64,000 nt of DNA, taken from Burkholderiales bacterium (GTDB lineage: Bacteria > Pseudomonadota > Gammaproteobacteria > Burkholderiales > JAHFRG01). Numbering within the stretch: position 1 is the first letter of the stretch; each line of letters begins with the position of its first letter. The stretch covers positions 64,421-128,420 of the forward strand of contig DATIXX010000005.1 in NCBI GenBank assembly GCA_035518095.1. The letters run 5' to 3'. Below the pieces are notes generated by a model that worked only from the letters and a program-made list of their open reading frames with translations, was not told the origin of the DNA and searched no databases. Below are positions 1-10,390 of the stretch, in pieces. A program made the translations under genes and the position numbers.

Positions 1-1
1 C

Positions 2-229
2 AGCTCCGAGGCGGCTGCGATGCTCAAACAGCTGTCTGGAATTTTTGCGCTCATCCAAAAAATGCAGGTGGTGGATACCGCGGGCATCGAGCCCATGTCG
101 CACGCCCAGGATGTGGTATTACGATTGCGCGACGACGTCGTAACCGAATCCGATCAGCACGAGTTATTTCAATCCGTCGCGCCCAAGGTGCAAGCAGGCT
201 TGTATCTTGTTCCCAAGGTCATAGAGTGA
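2..229 (+). CDS. gatC: GatC subunit of Asp/Glu-tRNA amidotransferase (5' partial)
   Basis: The reading frame is open from the left edge of the window to a TGA at 227-229, so the N-terminal part lies outside. The visible residues end in the GatC pattern VDTAGIEPMSHAQDV ... VTESDQ ... LVPKVIE, the belt that wraps around GatA. GatC is the small structural subunit of GatCAB, which amidates misacylated Glu-tRNA(Gln) and/or Asp-tRNA(Asn). An internal ATG at 20 is not the start, because the coding pattern continues upstream of it. It is followed after 59 bp by gatA and gatB, as expected for a gatCAB operon. Confidence 0.93.
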   Translation, partial: SSEAAAMLKQLSGIFALIQKMQVVDTAGIEPMSHAQDVVLRLRDDVVTESDQHELFQSVAPKVQAGLYLVPKVIE

Positions 230-288
230 ATTATTGAACCAGCGACCGGCCGTTTACTTTCGCTTAGGTCCTTTCGCAAAATTATTGC

Positions 289-1743
289 ATGCTTAACTAC
301 AGTCTAAAGCAACTCTCCGACCTGGTTGCATCGAAAAACATTTCCAGTGTGGAACTCACCCAAGAATTTCTCCGACGCATCGAAAAGCTCAACCCGCATT
401 ACAACGCATTTATAACCGTTAATGAAGAAGCGAGCTTGGAGCAGGCGCACGCTGCCGATTCCAGGATCGCGCAAGGCCTGGGACAGCCGTTAACGGGCAT
501 TCCCATTGCCCAAAAAGACATCTTCTGCGCCAAGGGATGGCGAACCACCTGTGGCTCGAAAATCCTTTCCAATTTCGTTGCGCCTTACGATGCGCATGTA
601 GTAGAGCGCTTTAACGGTACTGGCATGGTGAACCTGGGCAAAACCAACATGGATGAATTCGCGATGGGTTCCTCCAACGAGACTTCTTTCTACGGTCCGG
701 TGAAAAATCCCTGGGATGCGCAAACGGTACCGGGTGGCAGTTCCGGCGGTTCAGCGTGCGCGGTTGCGGCGCGCATGGCGCCGGCAGCGATTGGCACCGA
801 CACCGGAGGATCGATTCGCCAGCCCGCAGCTCTTTGTGGAATCTCAGGAATAAAGCCAACGTACGGTGTAGTATCGCGATACGGAATGATTGCTTTTGCG
901 TCCAGCCTGGATCAGGGCGGTCCGATGGCAAAAAGCGCGGAAGATCTCGCGCTAATGTTGAACGTCATGGCCGGATTCGACGAGCGTGATTCCACGAGCC
1001 TGAACCGTCCTCCAGAAGATTACACTCGCGACCTGACCAAGCCGCTGAGCGGGCTCAAAATCGGTTTACCGCGTGAATATTTTGCACAAGGTTTGAGCGA
1101 GGACGTGGCGCGGGCGGTGGAGGCTGCCATAGGACAATATCAAAAACTCGGCGCGTCCACGGTCGAAATCTCGCTCCCCAACACCAAGCTTTCGATACCG
1201 GTGTATTACGTGCTTGCTCCCGCGGAAGCATCATCCAATCTCTCGCGCTATGACGGCGTGCGTTACGGCTACCGCGCGCCGCAATACGATGATCTCCTCG
1301 ACATGTACTGCAAGACCCGCGCCCAGGGCTTCGGCTCCGAAGTGAAACGCCGGATACTTATCGGTACCTATGTGTTGTCGCACGGTTATTACGATGCCTA
1401 TTACCTTAAGGCACAGAAGCTGCGGCGGCTCATCGCGCGGGATTTCGCGCAGGCTTTTGAAACGTGCGATGTCATCATGGGACCGACCAGCCCAACGACT
1501 GCGTTTAATTTAGGCGAAAAATCGGGCGACCCGGTGCAAATGTATCTTTCCGACATTTACACAATCGGGGTAAACCTCGCAGGCCTCCCGGGCATGTCAA
1601 TTCCTTGCGGCTTCGGCACTAGGAAACTTCCTGTGGGCTTGCATATCATTGGCAAATATTTCAGTGAGGCGCGGATGCTGAATATCGCCCACCAGTACCA
1701 GTTGGCGACCGATTGGCATGACCGTATGCCTGAAGGGATCTGA
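289..1743 (+). CDS. gatA: GatA, amidase subunit of Asp/Glu-tRNA amidotransferase
   Basis: Glutaminase subunit of GatCAB: it releases ammonia from glutamine and channels it to GatB. The 484-residue protein has the normal family length. The amidase signature GGSSGGSA starts at residue 149, and the Ser-cisSer-Lys triad can be placed at K76, S151 and S175, with the same spacing as the characterised Staphylococcus enzyme (known for the family). The ATG at 289 gives the standard N-terminus [10 protein letters not shown], although the ribosome binding site is weak, which suggests translation coupled to gatC. The next gene starts within a few bases of its stop. Confidence 0.97.
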   Translation: MLNYSLKQLSDLVASKNISSVELTQEFLRRIEKLNPHYNAFITVNEEASLEQAHAADSRIAQGLGQPLTGIPIAQKDIFCAKGWRTTCGSKILSNFVAPYDAHVVERFNGTGMVNLGKTNMDEFAMGSSNETSFYGPVKNPWDAQTVPGGSSGGSACAVAARMAPAAIGTDTGGSIRQPAALCGISGIKPTYGVVSRYGMIAFASSLDQGGPMAKSAEDLALMLNVMAGFDERDSTSLNRPPEDYTRDLTKPLSGLKIGLPREYFAQGLSEDVARAVEAAIGQYQKLGASTVEISLPNTKLSIPVYYVLAPAEASSNLSRYDGVRYGYRAPQYDDLLDMYCKTRAQGFGSEVKRRILIGTYVLSHGYYDAYYLKAQKLRRLIARDFAQAFETCDVIMGPTSPTTAFNLGEKSGDPVQMYLSDIYTIGVNLAGLPGMSIPCGFGTRKLPVGLHIIGKYFSEARMLNIAHQYQLATDWHDRMPEGI

Positions 1744-1744
1744 T

Positions 1745-3184
1745 GTGAACTGGGAAGTCGTGATCGGGCTTGAAACACACGTGCAGCTATTGACCAAGTC
1801 CAAAATTTTCTCTGGCGCATCTACTGCATTTGGCGAGGCGCCCAACACCCAAGCGTGCGCAGTGGATATTGCATTGCCCGGTGTGCTCCCGGTACTGAAC
1901 AAGGCTGCTGTGGAAAAAGCTATCATGTTCGGCTTGGCGGTTGATGCAAAGATCAACCGACGCTCGGTATTTGCACGCAAGAATTATTTTTATCCGGATT
2001 TGCCCAAGGGTTACCAGATCAGCCAGTACGAAATTCCCATCGTGCAGGGCGGGCAATTGCCGATTGAAATTGACGGCGTCAAAAAAACCGTGCGGCTGAC
2101 TCGTGCGCATCTGGAAGAAGATGCTGGCAAATCGCTGCACGAAAATTTCAAGGATATGTCTGGGATTGATCTAAACCGCGCCGGCACCCCGCTTCTCGAA
2201 ATTGTTTCGGAACCCGATATGCGGTCAGCCGAAGAAGCTGTTGCCTATGTTCAAAAGCTCCACAAATTGGTGGTTGATTACCAGATTTGTGACGGCAACA
2301 TGCAGGAAGGTTCTTTTCGTTTCGACGCTAACGTATCGGTGCGCAGGAAAGGTTCCGACAAACTCGGCACCCGCTGCGAAATCAAGAACCTCAACTCATT
2401 CCGCTTTCTTGAGCACGCAATTGAATACGAGGCTGCGCGGCAGATTGAAATTCTGCAAGACGGTGGCGTGATCGAGCAGGAAACCCGGCTCTACGATCCG
2501 GACAAGAACGAAACGCGCTCAATGCGTACCAAAGAGGAAGCGCACGACTACCGCTACTTTCCAGATCCCGACCTGCTGCCGCTTGAGGTCTCGGAATCGT
2601 GGATAGAGCGAGTCCGCGCCTCAATGCCTAAGAGTCAGGAAGAGAGGGAAGCTGAAATCAGACAGTTTCCAGAAATACCCGAGTATCAGGTTATTCAGCA
2701 TGCTGCAACTCCCCAATCAACGGTCTTTGCGTCGACTACGTTTGCCATCGTGCCACCAGCAGATAGGCCGAATGTTTCGAACCTAATTTTGGGTCCGCTC
2801 AGCGCCCTGCTCAAGCAAGAGCATCGCGACATTGAAGACAGTAAAGTGTCTCCGGAACAAATCAAGGCACTTTGGGAGCCTGTTTCCAACAAAACTATAT
2901 CAAATACAACCGCAGTAAGCGTCGTGCTGCCTGCACTGTGGCATGGAGAGGGCTCGGTTGAGGAGATTATCGAAAAGCGCGGACTGAAGCAGATCAGCGA
3001 CTCTGCGGCAATCGAGAAAATCGTCGATGAGGTGCTTGCCGCAAACGCAAAGCAGGTCGCGGATTATCGAGCTGGAAAAGAAAAGGCTTTCAATTCACTT
3101 GTTGGCCAGGTAATGAAAGCAACCCAGGGCAAGGCGAATCCTCAACAAGTAAATGAAATATTGAAACGTAAACTGGCGAGTTAA
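1745..3184 (+). CDS. gatB: GatB, kinase/amidotransferase subunit
   Basis: GatB activates the misacylated tRNA by ATP-dependent phosphorylation and transfers ammonia to it. The motif [14 protein letters not shown] lies at about residues 78-91, and the YqeY-like helical tail ends the protein at about 479 residues. The frame is open from an ATG at 1718 inside gatA, but I choose the GTG at 1745. It sits just after the gatA stop, has an AAGGGA ribosome binding site upstream, and yields the canonical start (M)[11 protein letters not shown]. This completes gatCAB. The gene is convergent with the DUF4124 gene, 10 bp away. Confidence 0.96.
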   Translation: MNWEVVIGLETHVQLLTKSKIFSGASTAFGEAPNTQACAVDIALPGVLPVLNKAAVEKAIMFGLAVDAKINRRSVFARKNYFYPDLPKGYQISQYEIPIVQGGQLPIEIDGVKKTVRLTRAHLEEDAGKSLHENFKDMSGIDLNRAGTPLLEIVSEPDMRSAEEAVAYVQKLHKLVVDYQICDGNMQEGSFRFDANVSVRRKGSDKLGTRCEIKNLNSFRFLEHAIEYEAARQIEILQDGGVIEQETRLYDPDKNETRSMRTKEEAHDYRYFPDPDLLPLEVSESWIERVRASMPKSQEEREAEIRQFPEIPEYQVIQHAATPQSTVFASTTFAIVPPADRPNVSNLILGPLSALLKQEHRDIEDSKVSPEQIKALWEPVSNKTISNTTAVSVVLPALWHGEGSVEEIIEKRGLKQISDSAAIEKIVDEVLAANAKQVADYRAGKEKAFNSLVGQVMKATQGKANPQQVNEILKRKLAS

Positions 3185-3194
3185 GGCGGAAATT

Positions 3195-3848
3195 TTATTT
3201 TTTGACGCCGGCTTGAGCGGCGGGTTGGGTCAGCTCGATGTAGCGCTTCTTGTCATCTTCAAAGCGCGCGCGCATGTCGTCGGCGTCGCTGCGTTTTTGC
3301 ACGATAGCCACCTCAAGGTCTTGCTTGTTCTTTTCCAGTATCTCAATGTCGCCGCGTAATGTGTCGGGCACTGGCTGTTTTTCTCGTTCATAAGCTGCGA
3401 GATTTTTGCGACTCGCGTCTAATTGATCTTCCACGGATTTTAGCTGCGCTTCGGAATCTTTGATTACCTTCTCGATTTGCCCCAGATTGCGGTCGCGCGC
3501 AAGATCAATTTCTTCGACGCTCGAGTAAGTTCCCAGCAAAATCGCGTCCCTGCGATTCTCTTCTGTCCTTTTTTTACGCTTTGCTATCTCTTCGTCTCGG
3601 GCCTTGATTTGTTCCGGTGTCAGCGCGGCATCATTCTTCTTGATGACCACGCCCCGTTTGTTCAACTCTTCATTAGGACGGTTTTCGTATTCCGGGGGAA
3701 TGGTATCACCATAGTGGGTGACGCCGTTTTCATCCACCCATTTATACATTACGGCAAATGCCGGAGCGCCGAGTATGACTGAGAACAGCAGCAAGGCTGC
3801 GTAGGACATTATGCACAATAATCTAAGCTGCATTTGCGTCGACACCAT
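3195..3848 (-). CDS. DUF4124 domain periplasmic protein
   Basis: A 217-residue protein with an N-terminal hydrophobic segment (about residues 12-32, ending AFA) that looks like a signal peptide. It is followed directly by the DUF4124 pattern YKWVDENGVTHYGDTIP. The rest is highly charged and predicted to form a coiled coil (about residues 75-205, rich in E, K, R and Q). DUF4124 proteins are widespread in beta- and gammaproteobacteria and have no established function. The start may be internal (M6 or M14), since the long form overlaps the pyrE 3' end by 26 bp. Same strand as pyrE and probably cotranscribed with it. Confidence 0.8.
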   Translation of the reverse strand: MVSTQMQLRLLCIMSYAALLLFSVILGAPAFAVMYKWVDENGVTHYGDTIPPEYENRPNEELNKRGVVIKKNDAALTPEQIKARDEEIAKRKKRTEENRRDAILLGTYSSVEEIDLARDRNLGQIEKVIKDSEAQLKSVEDQLDASRKNLAAYEREKQPVPDTLRGDIEILEKNKQDLEVAIVQKRSDADDMRARFEDDKKRYIELTQPAAQAGVKK

Positions 3849-4476
3849 ATATTTGGCGGTACTTCCGCACCGCTAGCAAATTATGGACCATCTCTTCCCT
3901 GGTTTGAAGGTAATTAAGCACGTCGTCCAGTGTGATGATGCTGATGACGGGGAGATCATATTTCAGCTTTACCTCCTGGACCGCCGATAGCTCGCCGCTG
4001 CCTCGCTCCATTCGGTCCAGAGCAATCGCCAGGCAACAGGGCGTTGCCCGATTTGCGCGAATGAGTTGCACCGAATCGCGCACCGACGTGCCTGCGGAAA
4101 TTACATCGTCAACGATCAATACCCGTCCGTTCAGCGTCGCCCCGATCAAGGCGCCGCCTTCACCGTGATCCTTGACTTCCTTGCGGTTAAAGCAAAACGG
4201 CACATTATGACCATTTTGGGCAAGCGCGATGGCAGTACCCACGACCAGCGGAATGCCTTTGTAGGCGGGTCCAAACAGGACGTCAAACTGTACCTTAGCG
4301 GAGAGTATGGCTTTGGCGTAAAATTGCGCAAGCCCAAAAAGCGATTCGCCATCATGAAACGAACCGGCATTGAAGAAATATGGCGATAAACGTCCGGCTC
4401 GGGTTTTGAATTCACCAAAGCGCAGCACATTTTTGCTTACCGCGAAGCGGATGAATTCCTGTCTGAAGTCGGACAT
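3823..4476 (-). CDS. pyrE: Orotate phosphoribosyltransferase
   Basis: Converts orotate and PRPP to OMP in de novo pyrimidine synthesis. The PRPP-binding loop VLIVDDVISAGTS lies at residues 119-131, and the catalytic flexible loop RKEVKDHGEGG at 98-108. The 217-residue length is normal for the family. It is divergent from the exonuclease III gene with only 36 bp between them, so the two share a very short promoter region. The pyrE/exonuclease III pairing is common in betaproteobacteria. Confidence 0.96.
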   Translation of the reverse strand: MSDFRQEFIRFAVSKNVLRFGEFKTRAGRLSPYFFNAGSFHDGESLFGLAQFYAKAILSAKVQFDVLFGPAYKGIPLVVGTAIALAQNGHNVPFCFNRKEVKDHGEGGALIGATLNGRVLIVDDVISAGTSVRDSVQLIRANRATPCCLAIALDRMERGSGELSAVQEVKLKYDLPVISIITLDDVLNYLQTREEMVHNLLAVRKYRQIYGVDANAA

Positions 4477-4512
4477 TCCAAGGCGCTTAACAAGCCAATC
4501 GACGACCGCATA

Positions 4513-5289
4513 ATGTTACGCATAATCACATTAAACCTCAACGGAATCCGGTCAGCTGTTACCAAGGGATTTCTCCGCTGGCTTGTAAAATCTCAAGGTG
4601 ACATTGTTTGCCTGCAAGAAATAAAAGCGCAAGCAAAGGACATGCCGCGCCAGACGCTTAACCCCGCGCGCTACAACGGATGGTTCCACTACGCGGAGAA
4701 GAAGGGTTACAGCGGCGTGGGAATGTACTGCGCGCCCGAGCCGGATAAGGTAATCACTGGACTGGGCATTGCCGACATAGATTCAGAAGGAAGATATCTG
4801 CGCTGCGATTTCGGAAATTTAAGTGTGGTCTCTGTTTATCTTCCGTCCGGTTCGAGTTCGGAAGATCGGCAGGCCGTGAAGTTCAGCTTCATGCGCAGGT
4901 TTTTTCCGCACCTGCGCGAGATCGCCGAGAGCGGTCGTGAATTTGTTTTATGTGGTGACTGGAACATTGCGCACAAGGAAATCGACTTGAAAAACTGGCG
5001 CGGAAATCAAAAAAATTCAGGATTTCTTCCCGAGGAACGCGCATGGCTTACACGTGTATTCGACGAACTCCACCTGGTGGACGTATTTAGGGTTTTGAAT
5101 AAACAGCCGGAACAATACACGTGGTGGTCGAACCGCGGCCAGGCATGGGCCAAGAATGTAGGATGGCGCATCGACTACCATATAGCTACGCCGGGAATCG
5201 CAAGCAAGGCGAAGCGGGTAAGCATCTATAAAAGCAGGCGCTTCTCAGACCATGCGCCGCTTACCATCGATTACGATTACCGACTTTAA
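4513..5289 (+). CDS. xth: Exodeoxyribonuclease III / AP endonuclease
   Basis: Member of the ExoIII branch of the endonuclease/exonuclease/phosphatase fold; it cuts DNA at abasic sites during base excision repair. Visible catalytic elements are LNLNGIR at the N-terminus, the metal-binding glutamate E36 in CLQE, GDWNIAHKEIDLKN in the middle, and the terminal SDHAPL (D246, H247). The 258-residue length fits the family. It faces pyrE on the other strand and is followed after 9 bp by the MFS permease gene, which it may drive as a two-gene unit. Confidence 0.95.
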   Translation: MLRIITLNLNGIRSAVTKGFLRWLVKSQGDIVCLQEIKAQAKDMPRQTLNPARYNGWFHYAEKKGYSGVGMYCAPEPDKVITGLGIADIDSEGRYLRCDFGNLSVVSVYLPSGSSSEDRQAVKFSFMRRFFPHLREIAESGREFVLCGDWNIAHKEIDLKNWRGNQKNSGFLPEERAWLTRVFDELHLVDVFRVLNKQPEQYTWWSNRGQAWAKNVGWRIDYHIATPGIASKAKRVSIYKSRRFSDHAPLTIDYDYRL

Positions 5290-5298
5290 TCAACCGTA

Positions 5299-6567
5299 TT
5301 GAAAATCGTGGGGTCATCGTCTAAAAACGGCAACGCCTATCTTGAGATCTTTCGCAACCCTCGTATTGCGGTAGTGTTCTTGTTCGGATTTTCTTCGGGG
5401 CTCCCGCTTGCACTGACAGGTAGCACCTTACAGGCGTGGCTGGCAGTTTCCAACGTTGATATCCAAACCATTGCCTGGTTTTCCTGGATCGGCGTGCCTT
5501 ATCTCGTTAAGTTTCTATGGTCGCCGCTCATGGATCGCTTCGTACCGCCGTGGCTTGGACGCCGGCGCGGCTGGATGCTGGCAACCCAGCTCGGATTGGC
5601 ACTCGGCATCGTTGCCATGGGCCTGACTTCTCCTGAGCGCTCGCTGTTGCTGTTGGGGTTGATCGCGCTGTACGTGGCGCTTGCATCCGCATCGCAAGAC
5701 ATCGTAGTGGACGCCTACCGTACTGACCTGTTGAACCCGTCCGAACGCGGCATGGGCGCGGCGGTAAGTGTGCTCGGTTATCGGGTTGCGATATTGGTGT
5801 CAGGTGGAGTCGCTTTGGTTCTTGCCGACCAAATCGGCTGGCGAGTCACTTATTTTCTGATGGCGCTCGTTATGGGTGTAGGTGTATTGACTTCGCTGTT
5901 TGCACCCGAGCCGCAAACGCCGGCCGCAACACCGCGTACTTTGCAAGCCGCTGTCGTGGAACCGCTTAAGGATTTTTTCTCGCGAGAGGGCGCACTGCTG
6001 TTGCTACTTTTAATAATACTTTACAAATTTGGCGACGCCTTGGCATCAACCCTTACCACCGCATTTCTTATACGCGGCGTCGGCTTTTCGCCAACCGAGG
6101 TCGGAGTGATCAACAAAGGACTGGGGCTTGCAGCGCTGCTGATCGGGGCGCTGATTGGAGGAATGCTGCTCACGCGCATGAGCCTTTACCGCGCGCTGAT
6201 GTGGTTCGGCTGGCTTCAGGCAATATCCTGTCTCTCGTTTATGTTTCTTGCTTGGGCGGGTAAGAGCTACCCTTGGCTGGTTTTTGCGGTGGGGTTTGAG
6301 AATTTTGCGAGCGGCATGGGTACTGCGGCATTTGTCGCGTTCGCCATGAGCCTATGCAACCACAGTTATAGCGCGACCCAGTACGCGCTGCTCTCGGCTC
6401 TAGCATCGCTTGGACGGGTACTGTTCGGGCCGATTACGGGGGAAACTGTGGTGCTCCTGGGCTGGCCGAAATTCTTTTTTATTACCTTTATTGCTGCATT
6501 GCCCGGCCTGTGGCTGCTCTGGCTGCTGCGCAAGCAGATTCCAGTCATCGAAAAAAGGGACAGCTAG
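5299..6567 (+). CDS. AmpG-like MFS permease (muropeptide transporter family)
   Basis: A 422-residue major facilitator with about 12 hydrophobic segments. The N-terminal block SGLPLALTGSTLQAWL and the segment ASQDIVVDAYRTDLL are typical of the AmpG group, which imports GlcNAc-anhydro-muropeptides for cell-wall recycling. The start is a TTG at 5299, ten bases after the exonuclease III stop; no better in-frame ATG is near. Assignment to AmpG rather than another MFS subfamily rests on these blocks; the substrate is inferred. It ends 5 bp before the convergent metW. Confidence 0.82.
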   Translation: MKIVGSSSKNGNAYLEIFRNPRIAVVFLFGFSSGLPLALTGSTLQAWLAVSNVDIQTIAWFSWIGVPYLVKFLWSPLMDRFVPPWLGRRRGWMLATQLGLALGIVAMGLTSPERSLLLLGLIALYVALASASQDIVVDAYRTDLLNPSERGMGAAVSVLGYRVAILVSGGVALVLADQIGWRVTYFLMALVMGVGVLTSLFAPEPQTPAATPRTLQAAVVEPLKDFFSREGALLLLLLIILYKFGDALASTLTTAFLIRGVGFSPTEVGVINKGLGLAALLIGALIGGMLLTRMSLYRALMWFGWLQAISCLSFMFLAWAGKSYPWLVFAVGFENFASGMGTAAFVAFAMSLCNHSYSATQYALLSALASLGRVLFGPITGETVVLLGWPKFFFITFIAALPGLWLLWLLRKQIPVIEKRDS

Positions 6568-6571
6568 TTTA

Positions 6572-7201
6572 TTACGCTCCTTTCTCAAAACGGTACACGG
6601 CGATGCTCCCTAGCAGGTTGGGAAACAGCTTAACTACGTTTTTTCCTGTTATCACTACCCGTTCCAGGATTCGTATTGCGTGTTCCGCGCAAAAAGCCTC
6701 AAAATCATCAATGGTGCATAAGTGCACGTTGGGTGTATCGTACCACTGGTACGGAAGATTCTTGGACACCGGCATGCGGCCGAAGAACACCTGCCAACGC
6801 GCGCGCCAGTAGCCGAAATTAGGAAATGTAACAACGCCCTCGCGTCCCACGCGCAATATTTCCTTTACAATGCGCTCGGTATGGCGCATCGCCTGCAACG
6901 TCTGCGACAGGATCACGTAATCAAAAGAATTCGACTCGAACCCGGAAAGCCCGGTTTCAAGGTCATTTTGTATCACATTTACTCCGTTCCGGACGCTCGC
7001 GAGAATGCTGGCGTCATCAATTTCGACACCGTAGCCGCGTACTGAGAGCGATTGCTTGAGATAGCGGAGCAGCGCACCGTCCCCGCAGCCGAGATCCAGA
7101 ACTTTCGAGCCGGGCCTGATCCATGTGGCTACGGCGGCAAAATCAGTACGTTCCTTCAGCGCCGGATCATGCAGAATTGTTTCGTCGAGTTCGACGCTCA
7201 T
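6572..7201 (-). CDS. metW: MetW, methionine biosynthesis methyltransferase-like protein
   Basis: A 209-residue protein with a class I SAM-binding fold; motif I is [12 protein letters not shown] at residues 34-45. MetW proteins are almost always encoded with MetX in proteobacteria and are needed for, or modulate, acylhomoserine formation. The ATG overlaps the metX stop by 4 bp (ATGA), so translation is coupled. The exact biochemical activity of MetW is not shown by the sequence. Confidence 0.94.
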   Translation of the reverse strand: MSVELDETILHDPALKERTDFAAVATWIRPGSKVLDLGCGDGALLRYLKQSLSVRGYGVEIDDASILASVRNGVNVIQNDLETGLSGFESNSFDYVILSQTLQAMRHTERIVKEILRVGREGVVTFPNFGYWRARWQVFFGRMPVSKNLPYQWYDTPNVHLCTIDDFEAFCAEHAIRILERVVITGKNVVKLFPNLLGSIAVYRFEKGA

Positions 7202-8391
7202 ATCTTGATGTTGTCGAAATAGGCACGCAGCAGCGCGTGGTAGTGAGGGTCGTCAAGCAAGAACGCGTCGTGCCCGTGCTGCGCATTGATTTCCGCGTAG
7301 CTTACCTCGAGATCGTTGTCGAGCAAAGCCTTCACAATTTCCCTGGATCGCGCGGGAGGAAAGCGCCAGTCCGAGGTGAAGGAAGCAACAAAAAATCCGG
7401 CCCTGGCGCGCTTAAGTGCCGCGGCAAGATCGCCGTTGTAGTTATGCGCGGGGTCGAAATAATCCAGCGCCTTGGTCATCAACAAATAAGTATTGGCATC
7501 AAAGCGCGAGGCAAACTTCTCACCCTGATGGCGCAAGTAGGATTCCACTTCGAATTCGATATCAAAATGGAAATTGTACGTTCCCGAACGCAGCGCGCGG
7601 CCAAATTTCTCCATCATGACATCGTCAGACAGATAAGTAATGTGCCCGAGCATGCGCGCCACGCTTAAACCGTTTTTGGGCATCACGCCGTACGCGTAAT
7701 AATTTCCACCATGAAAATCCGGATCGGTCATGATGGCTTGACGCGCCACCTCACTAAACGCGATGTTCTGCGCCGAGAGTTTGGGCGCCGCAGCAATTAC
7801 CAGCGCATGACGCATGCGATCAGGGTAGCTAAGCGTCCATTGCAAAGCCTGCATCGCGCCCAGGCTGCCGCCGATACTCCCCGCGAAACAATCAATACCG
7901 ATATAGTCGGCAAGCCGCGCCTGCGCTTCAACCCAGTCCTCCACGGTGACCACAGGAAAATCCGCAGCGTAAGGTTTTCCGGTTTTGGGATTAACACTGG
8001 AAGGCCCAGTAGAGCCGTGGCAGCCACCGAGATTGTTTACGCCGATCACAAAAAAACGGTTGGTGTCGAGAGGCTTTCCGGGTCCGACCAAGTTGTCCCA
8101 CCAGCCGACATTGCTCGGGTCATCGGCATAATAGCCCGCCACGTGGTGAGCGCCGGAAAGCGCATGGCAAACCAGCACGGCGTTGGACTTGGATGCATTC
8201 AAAGTGCCGTAGGTTTCATAAACGAGGTCGTAGCTGTCTAGAACCGAGCCGCATCGGAACGCGAGCGGCGTGTCGAAATGCGCCTTCTGTGGTGCGACGA
8301 TTCCGATCGAATTCTCGCTTGCATGCCGATCCGCGGTTGCAGGATCAAAAATTCGTTCGGAGACGCTCGGGTCCATTTCGTGTACTTTCAT
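7198..8391 (-). CDS. metX: Homoserine O-acyltransferase MetX (acetyl or succinyl)
   Basis: Alpha/beta-hydrolase-fold enzyme that acylates homoserine in the first committed step to methionine. The nucleophile elbow GGSLGAMQ gives S176, and the remaining triad is D341 (in SDWRFPP) and H374 (in QHGHDAF). The oxyanion region HALSG and the GCHGSTGP loop are present. The family mixes acetyl- and succinyltransferases; with metW attached, betaproteobacterial members are often succinyltransferases (known), but I do not settle the acyl donor here. It forms an operon with metW. No SAM-type riboswitch is visible upstream. Confidence 0.94.
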   Translation of the reverse strand: MKVHEMDPSVSERIFDPATADRHASENSIGIVAPQKAHFDTPLAFRCGSVLDSYDLVYETYGTLNASKSNAVLVCHALSGAHHVAGYYADDPSNVGWWDNLVGPGKPLDTNRFFVIGVNNLGGCHGSTGPSSVNPKTGKPYAADFPVVTVEDWVEAQARLADYIGIDCFAGSIGGSLGAMQALQWTLSYPDRMRHALVIAAAPKLSAQNIAFSEVARQAIMTDPDFHGGNYYAYGVMPKNGLSVARMLGHITYLSDDVMMEKFGRALRSGTYNFHFDIEFEVESYLRHQGEKFASRFDANTYLLMTKALDYFDPAHNYNGDLAAALKRARAGFFVASFTSDWRFPPARSREIVKALLDNDLEVSYAEINAQHGHDAFLLDDPHYHALLRAYFDNIKI

Positions 8392-8668
8392 CTCGGGTCA
8401 TTCGGCGCTGCAGGCTCCGGACAGGAACAGGCAACGCTTTAACGACATCTTAAGAAGCTTGCAAGTTGTGTTTAACTCGGCGGTACGGCGGGCATGCACA
8501 AATAAAAAACCCGCTTGCTTGGCGAGCGGGCATCATCTTTTAGCTGCATTTATTGAGCGCCCGCAAGCCGGTACAAATCGGCGCTTGATTGCAGGGTACT
8601 TTGGAGGCAGGAGTTTGTCAAGCAAACAGGTTCGCCCGAGTCACGGCGAAGTGATGCTTTTGTAATGA
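8392..8668. other. Intergenic region between metX start and ptsI end
   Basis: About 277 bp without a convincing gene. It holds an intrinsic terminator for the ptsI transcript (8502-8530) and, nearer metX, presumably the metX promoter. The best candidate I see on the minus strand is a TTGCAA-like -35 with a poor -10. Reading frames across this stretch have no recognisable protein pattern. Confidence 0.6.
8502..8530 (-). terminator. Rho-independent terminator downstream of ptsI
   Basis: On the minus strand, a GC-rich stem CCCGCTCG/CGAGCGGG-like arm pair (8 bp with one G-U, loop of 5, at 8510-8530) is followed by TTTTTTATT. It lies about 140 bp past the ptsI stop and ends the EIIA-HPr-EI transcript before metX. 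Confidence 0.85.
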
Positions 8669-10390
8669 CTAGCTGTTGAGTCGGAACAACAGCTCGCGTA
8701 CTTTATCCGGCTCGTCTGCTTTCAGGATTTTTTGCGTGAGTCCTGTAATATCCGGCAGGCTTGTTTTGAGCACTTGCTGCTTTACGCTAAGAAGGTATGC
8801 CGGGTGCATGGAGAACTGGCGCAAACCTAAGCCAAGCAATAACCGCGTGAACGAAACGTCGCCCGCCATTTCGCCGCACACCGCAATCGGCACCCCGGCT
8901 TTGTTTGCAGTGCTGATAGTGTGGGCAATCAAATGCAATACTGCAGGGTGCAGCGGATCATAGAGATGGGCAACGGCATCGTCGGCGCGGTCGATCGCCA
9001 GCGTATACTGGATCAAATCGTTCGTGCCAATAGAAAGAAAATCGAGTTTTTTTAAGAACAAGGTGAGTGCCAGCGCGGCCGCGGGAATTTCAATCATGCC
9101 GCCGATTTCGATTCGATGATTGTATGGTATCCGGTCTTTGTCTAGGCTGGTTTTTACCAGCTCGATGGACTGCAACGTTTGATTGAGCTCTGCGACACTG
9201 GAAAGCATCGGAATGAGAATGCGGATGTTGCCGTAATTGGTGGCGCGGAAAATGGCGCGCAGTTGTGTATGGAACATATAAGGCTCGGCAAGGCAGAGCC
9301 GGATCGCCCGCAGGCCCAATGCGGGGTTAGGTCCGCGTTCTGCACCATTCATACTCTTGTCAGCGCCTAGGTCAAGCGTGCGTATGGTGACGGGCAGGCC
9401 GTGCATTTTTTGCGCAACTTTGCGATAAGCGTCAAGCTGTTCCTCCTCGCTGGGTAAATCCAGACGGTTCATGTACAGAAATTCAGTACGGAACAAGCCG
9501 ATGCCCATCGCGCCGTTCTCTTTTACCTGGTCGATATCCTGCGGCAGTTCGATGTTGGCTTGCAATTCCACCGCGGTGCCGTCCAAGGTCGTTGACCGGG
9601 TAAGTTTCAGGCGCTTAAGTTTATGCTGCTCGAGTTGCCTCTGGTTCTGGCGCAGCTTGTACTCTGCAAGTATCTGATTGTCAGGATTAACAATTACCAC
9701 GCCCTGACTGCCGTCGACTACAAGCATGTCCTGTTCGCGCATCAGCTGCCGTGCCTGGTGCAGCGCCACAATTGAGGGTACGTTCAGGCTGCGCGCAACG
9801 ATCGCACTGTGCGACATCAGTCCGCCGATATCGGTAATAAAAGCCGCAAAGCGATGCTGCTTGAATAGTATGAGTTCCGCCGGGCTCAGGTCGTGTGCGA
9901 CGAGAATATTATTCTGCTCGAGGTCCGTGGGCGAAGGCATATGTCCCGGGTGGCCCAGCAGTGACTTCAATACCCGCTCACCGACCTGGATTACGTCAGC
10001 CTTGCGCTCGCGCAGGTAATTGTCCTCGATTTGGTTAAACCGCTCGAGAAGTTCATCCAATTGTTGTTTCAGCGCCCACTCGGCGTTGCAATGCTGTTCT
10101 TCGATGCGCTTCGGCGCGTCTTTAGAAATGATAGGATCACAGAGAATCATCTGATGCAGATCGAGGAAAGCCGAGAGTTCCGCGGGCGCGTCAGCTGCCA
10201 TATTTTCGCGCACGGTTTGCAGTTCCGCCTGCACTTCCTTGATCGCTGAAGCAAAGCGAGCGATTTCGTCCGCCACTTCGTGCTCGCGCACGGTATAATG
10301 CGCGACTTCTAGCGTATCGTGCGAAAGCAAATGCACCGGCCCGATGGCGATGCCTTCGGATACGCCAATGCCGTGCATGGTGAAGCTCAT
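8669..10390 (-). CDS. ptsI: Phosphoenolpyruvate-protein phosphotransferase (PTS enzyme I)
   Basis: Transfers phosphate from PEP to HPr. The phosphohistidine loop GGLMSHSAIVARS places the active histidine at H194, and the C-terminal PEP-binding barrel contains the conserved cysteine in AVCGEMAGD. The 573-residue length is standard. The start overlaps the HPr stop by 4 bp. With only EIIA-Man and HPr upstream and no sugar permease in the window, this is the regulatory PTS found in many betaproteobacteria rather than a sugar importer (inference from context). Confidence 0.96.
   Translation of the reverse strand: MSFTMHGIGVSEGIAIGPVHLLSHDTLEVAHYTVREHEVADEIARFASAIKEVQAELQTVRENMAADAPAELSAFLDLHQMILCDPIISKDAPKRIEEQHCNAEWALKQQLDELLERFNQIEDNYLRERKADVIQVGERVLKSLLGHPGHMPSPTDLEQNNILVAHDLSPAELILFKQHRFAAFITDIGGLMSHSAIVARSLNVPSIVALHQARQLMREQDMLVVDGSQGVVIVNPDNQILAEYKLRQNQRQLEQHKLKRLKLTRSTTLDGTAVELQANIELPQDIDQVKENGAMGIGLFRTEFLYMNRLDLPSEEEQLDAYRKVAQKMHGLPVTIRTLDLGADKSMNGAERGPNPALGLRAIRLCLAEPYMFHTQLRAIFRATNYGNIRILIPMLSSVAELNQTLQSIELVKTSLDKDRIPYNHRIEIGGMIEIPAAALALTLFLKKLDFLSIGTNDLIQYTLAIDRADDAVAHLYDPLHPAVLHLIAHTISTANKAGVPIAVCGEMAGDVSFTRLLLGLGLRQFSMHPAYLLSVKQQVLKTSLPDITGLTQKILKADEPDKVRELLFRLNS

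Noticed and set aside
8392-8510. SAM-type riboswitch before metX
   Set aside because: No characteristic conserved core on the minus strand upstream of metX.
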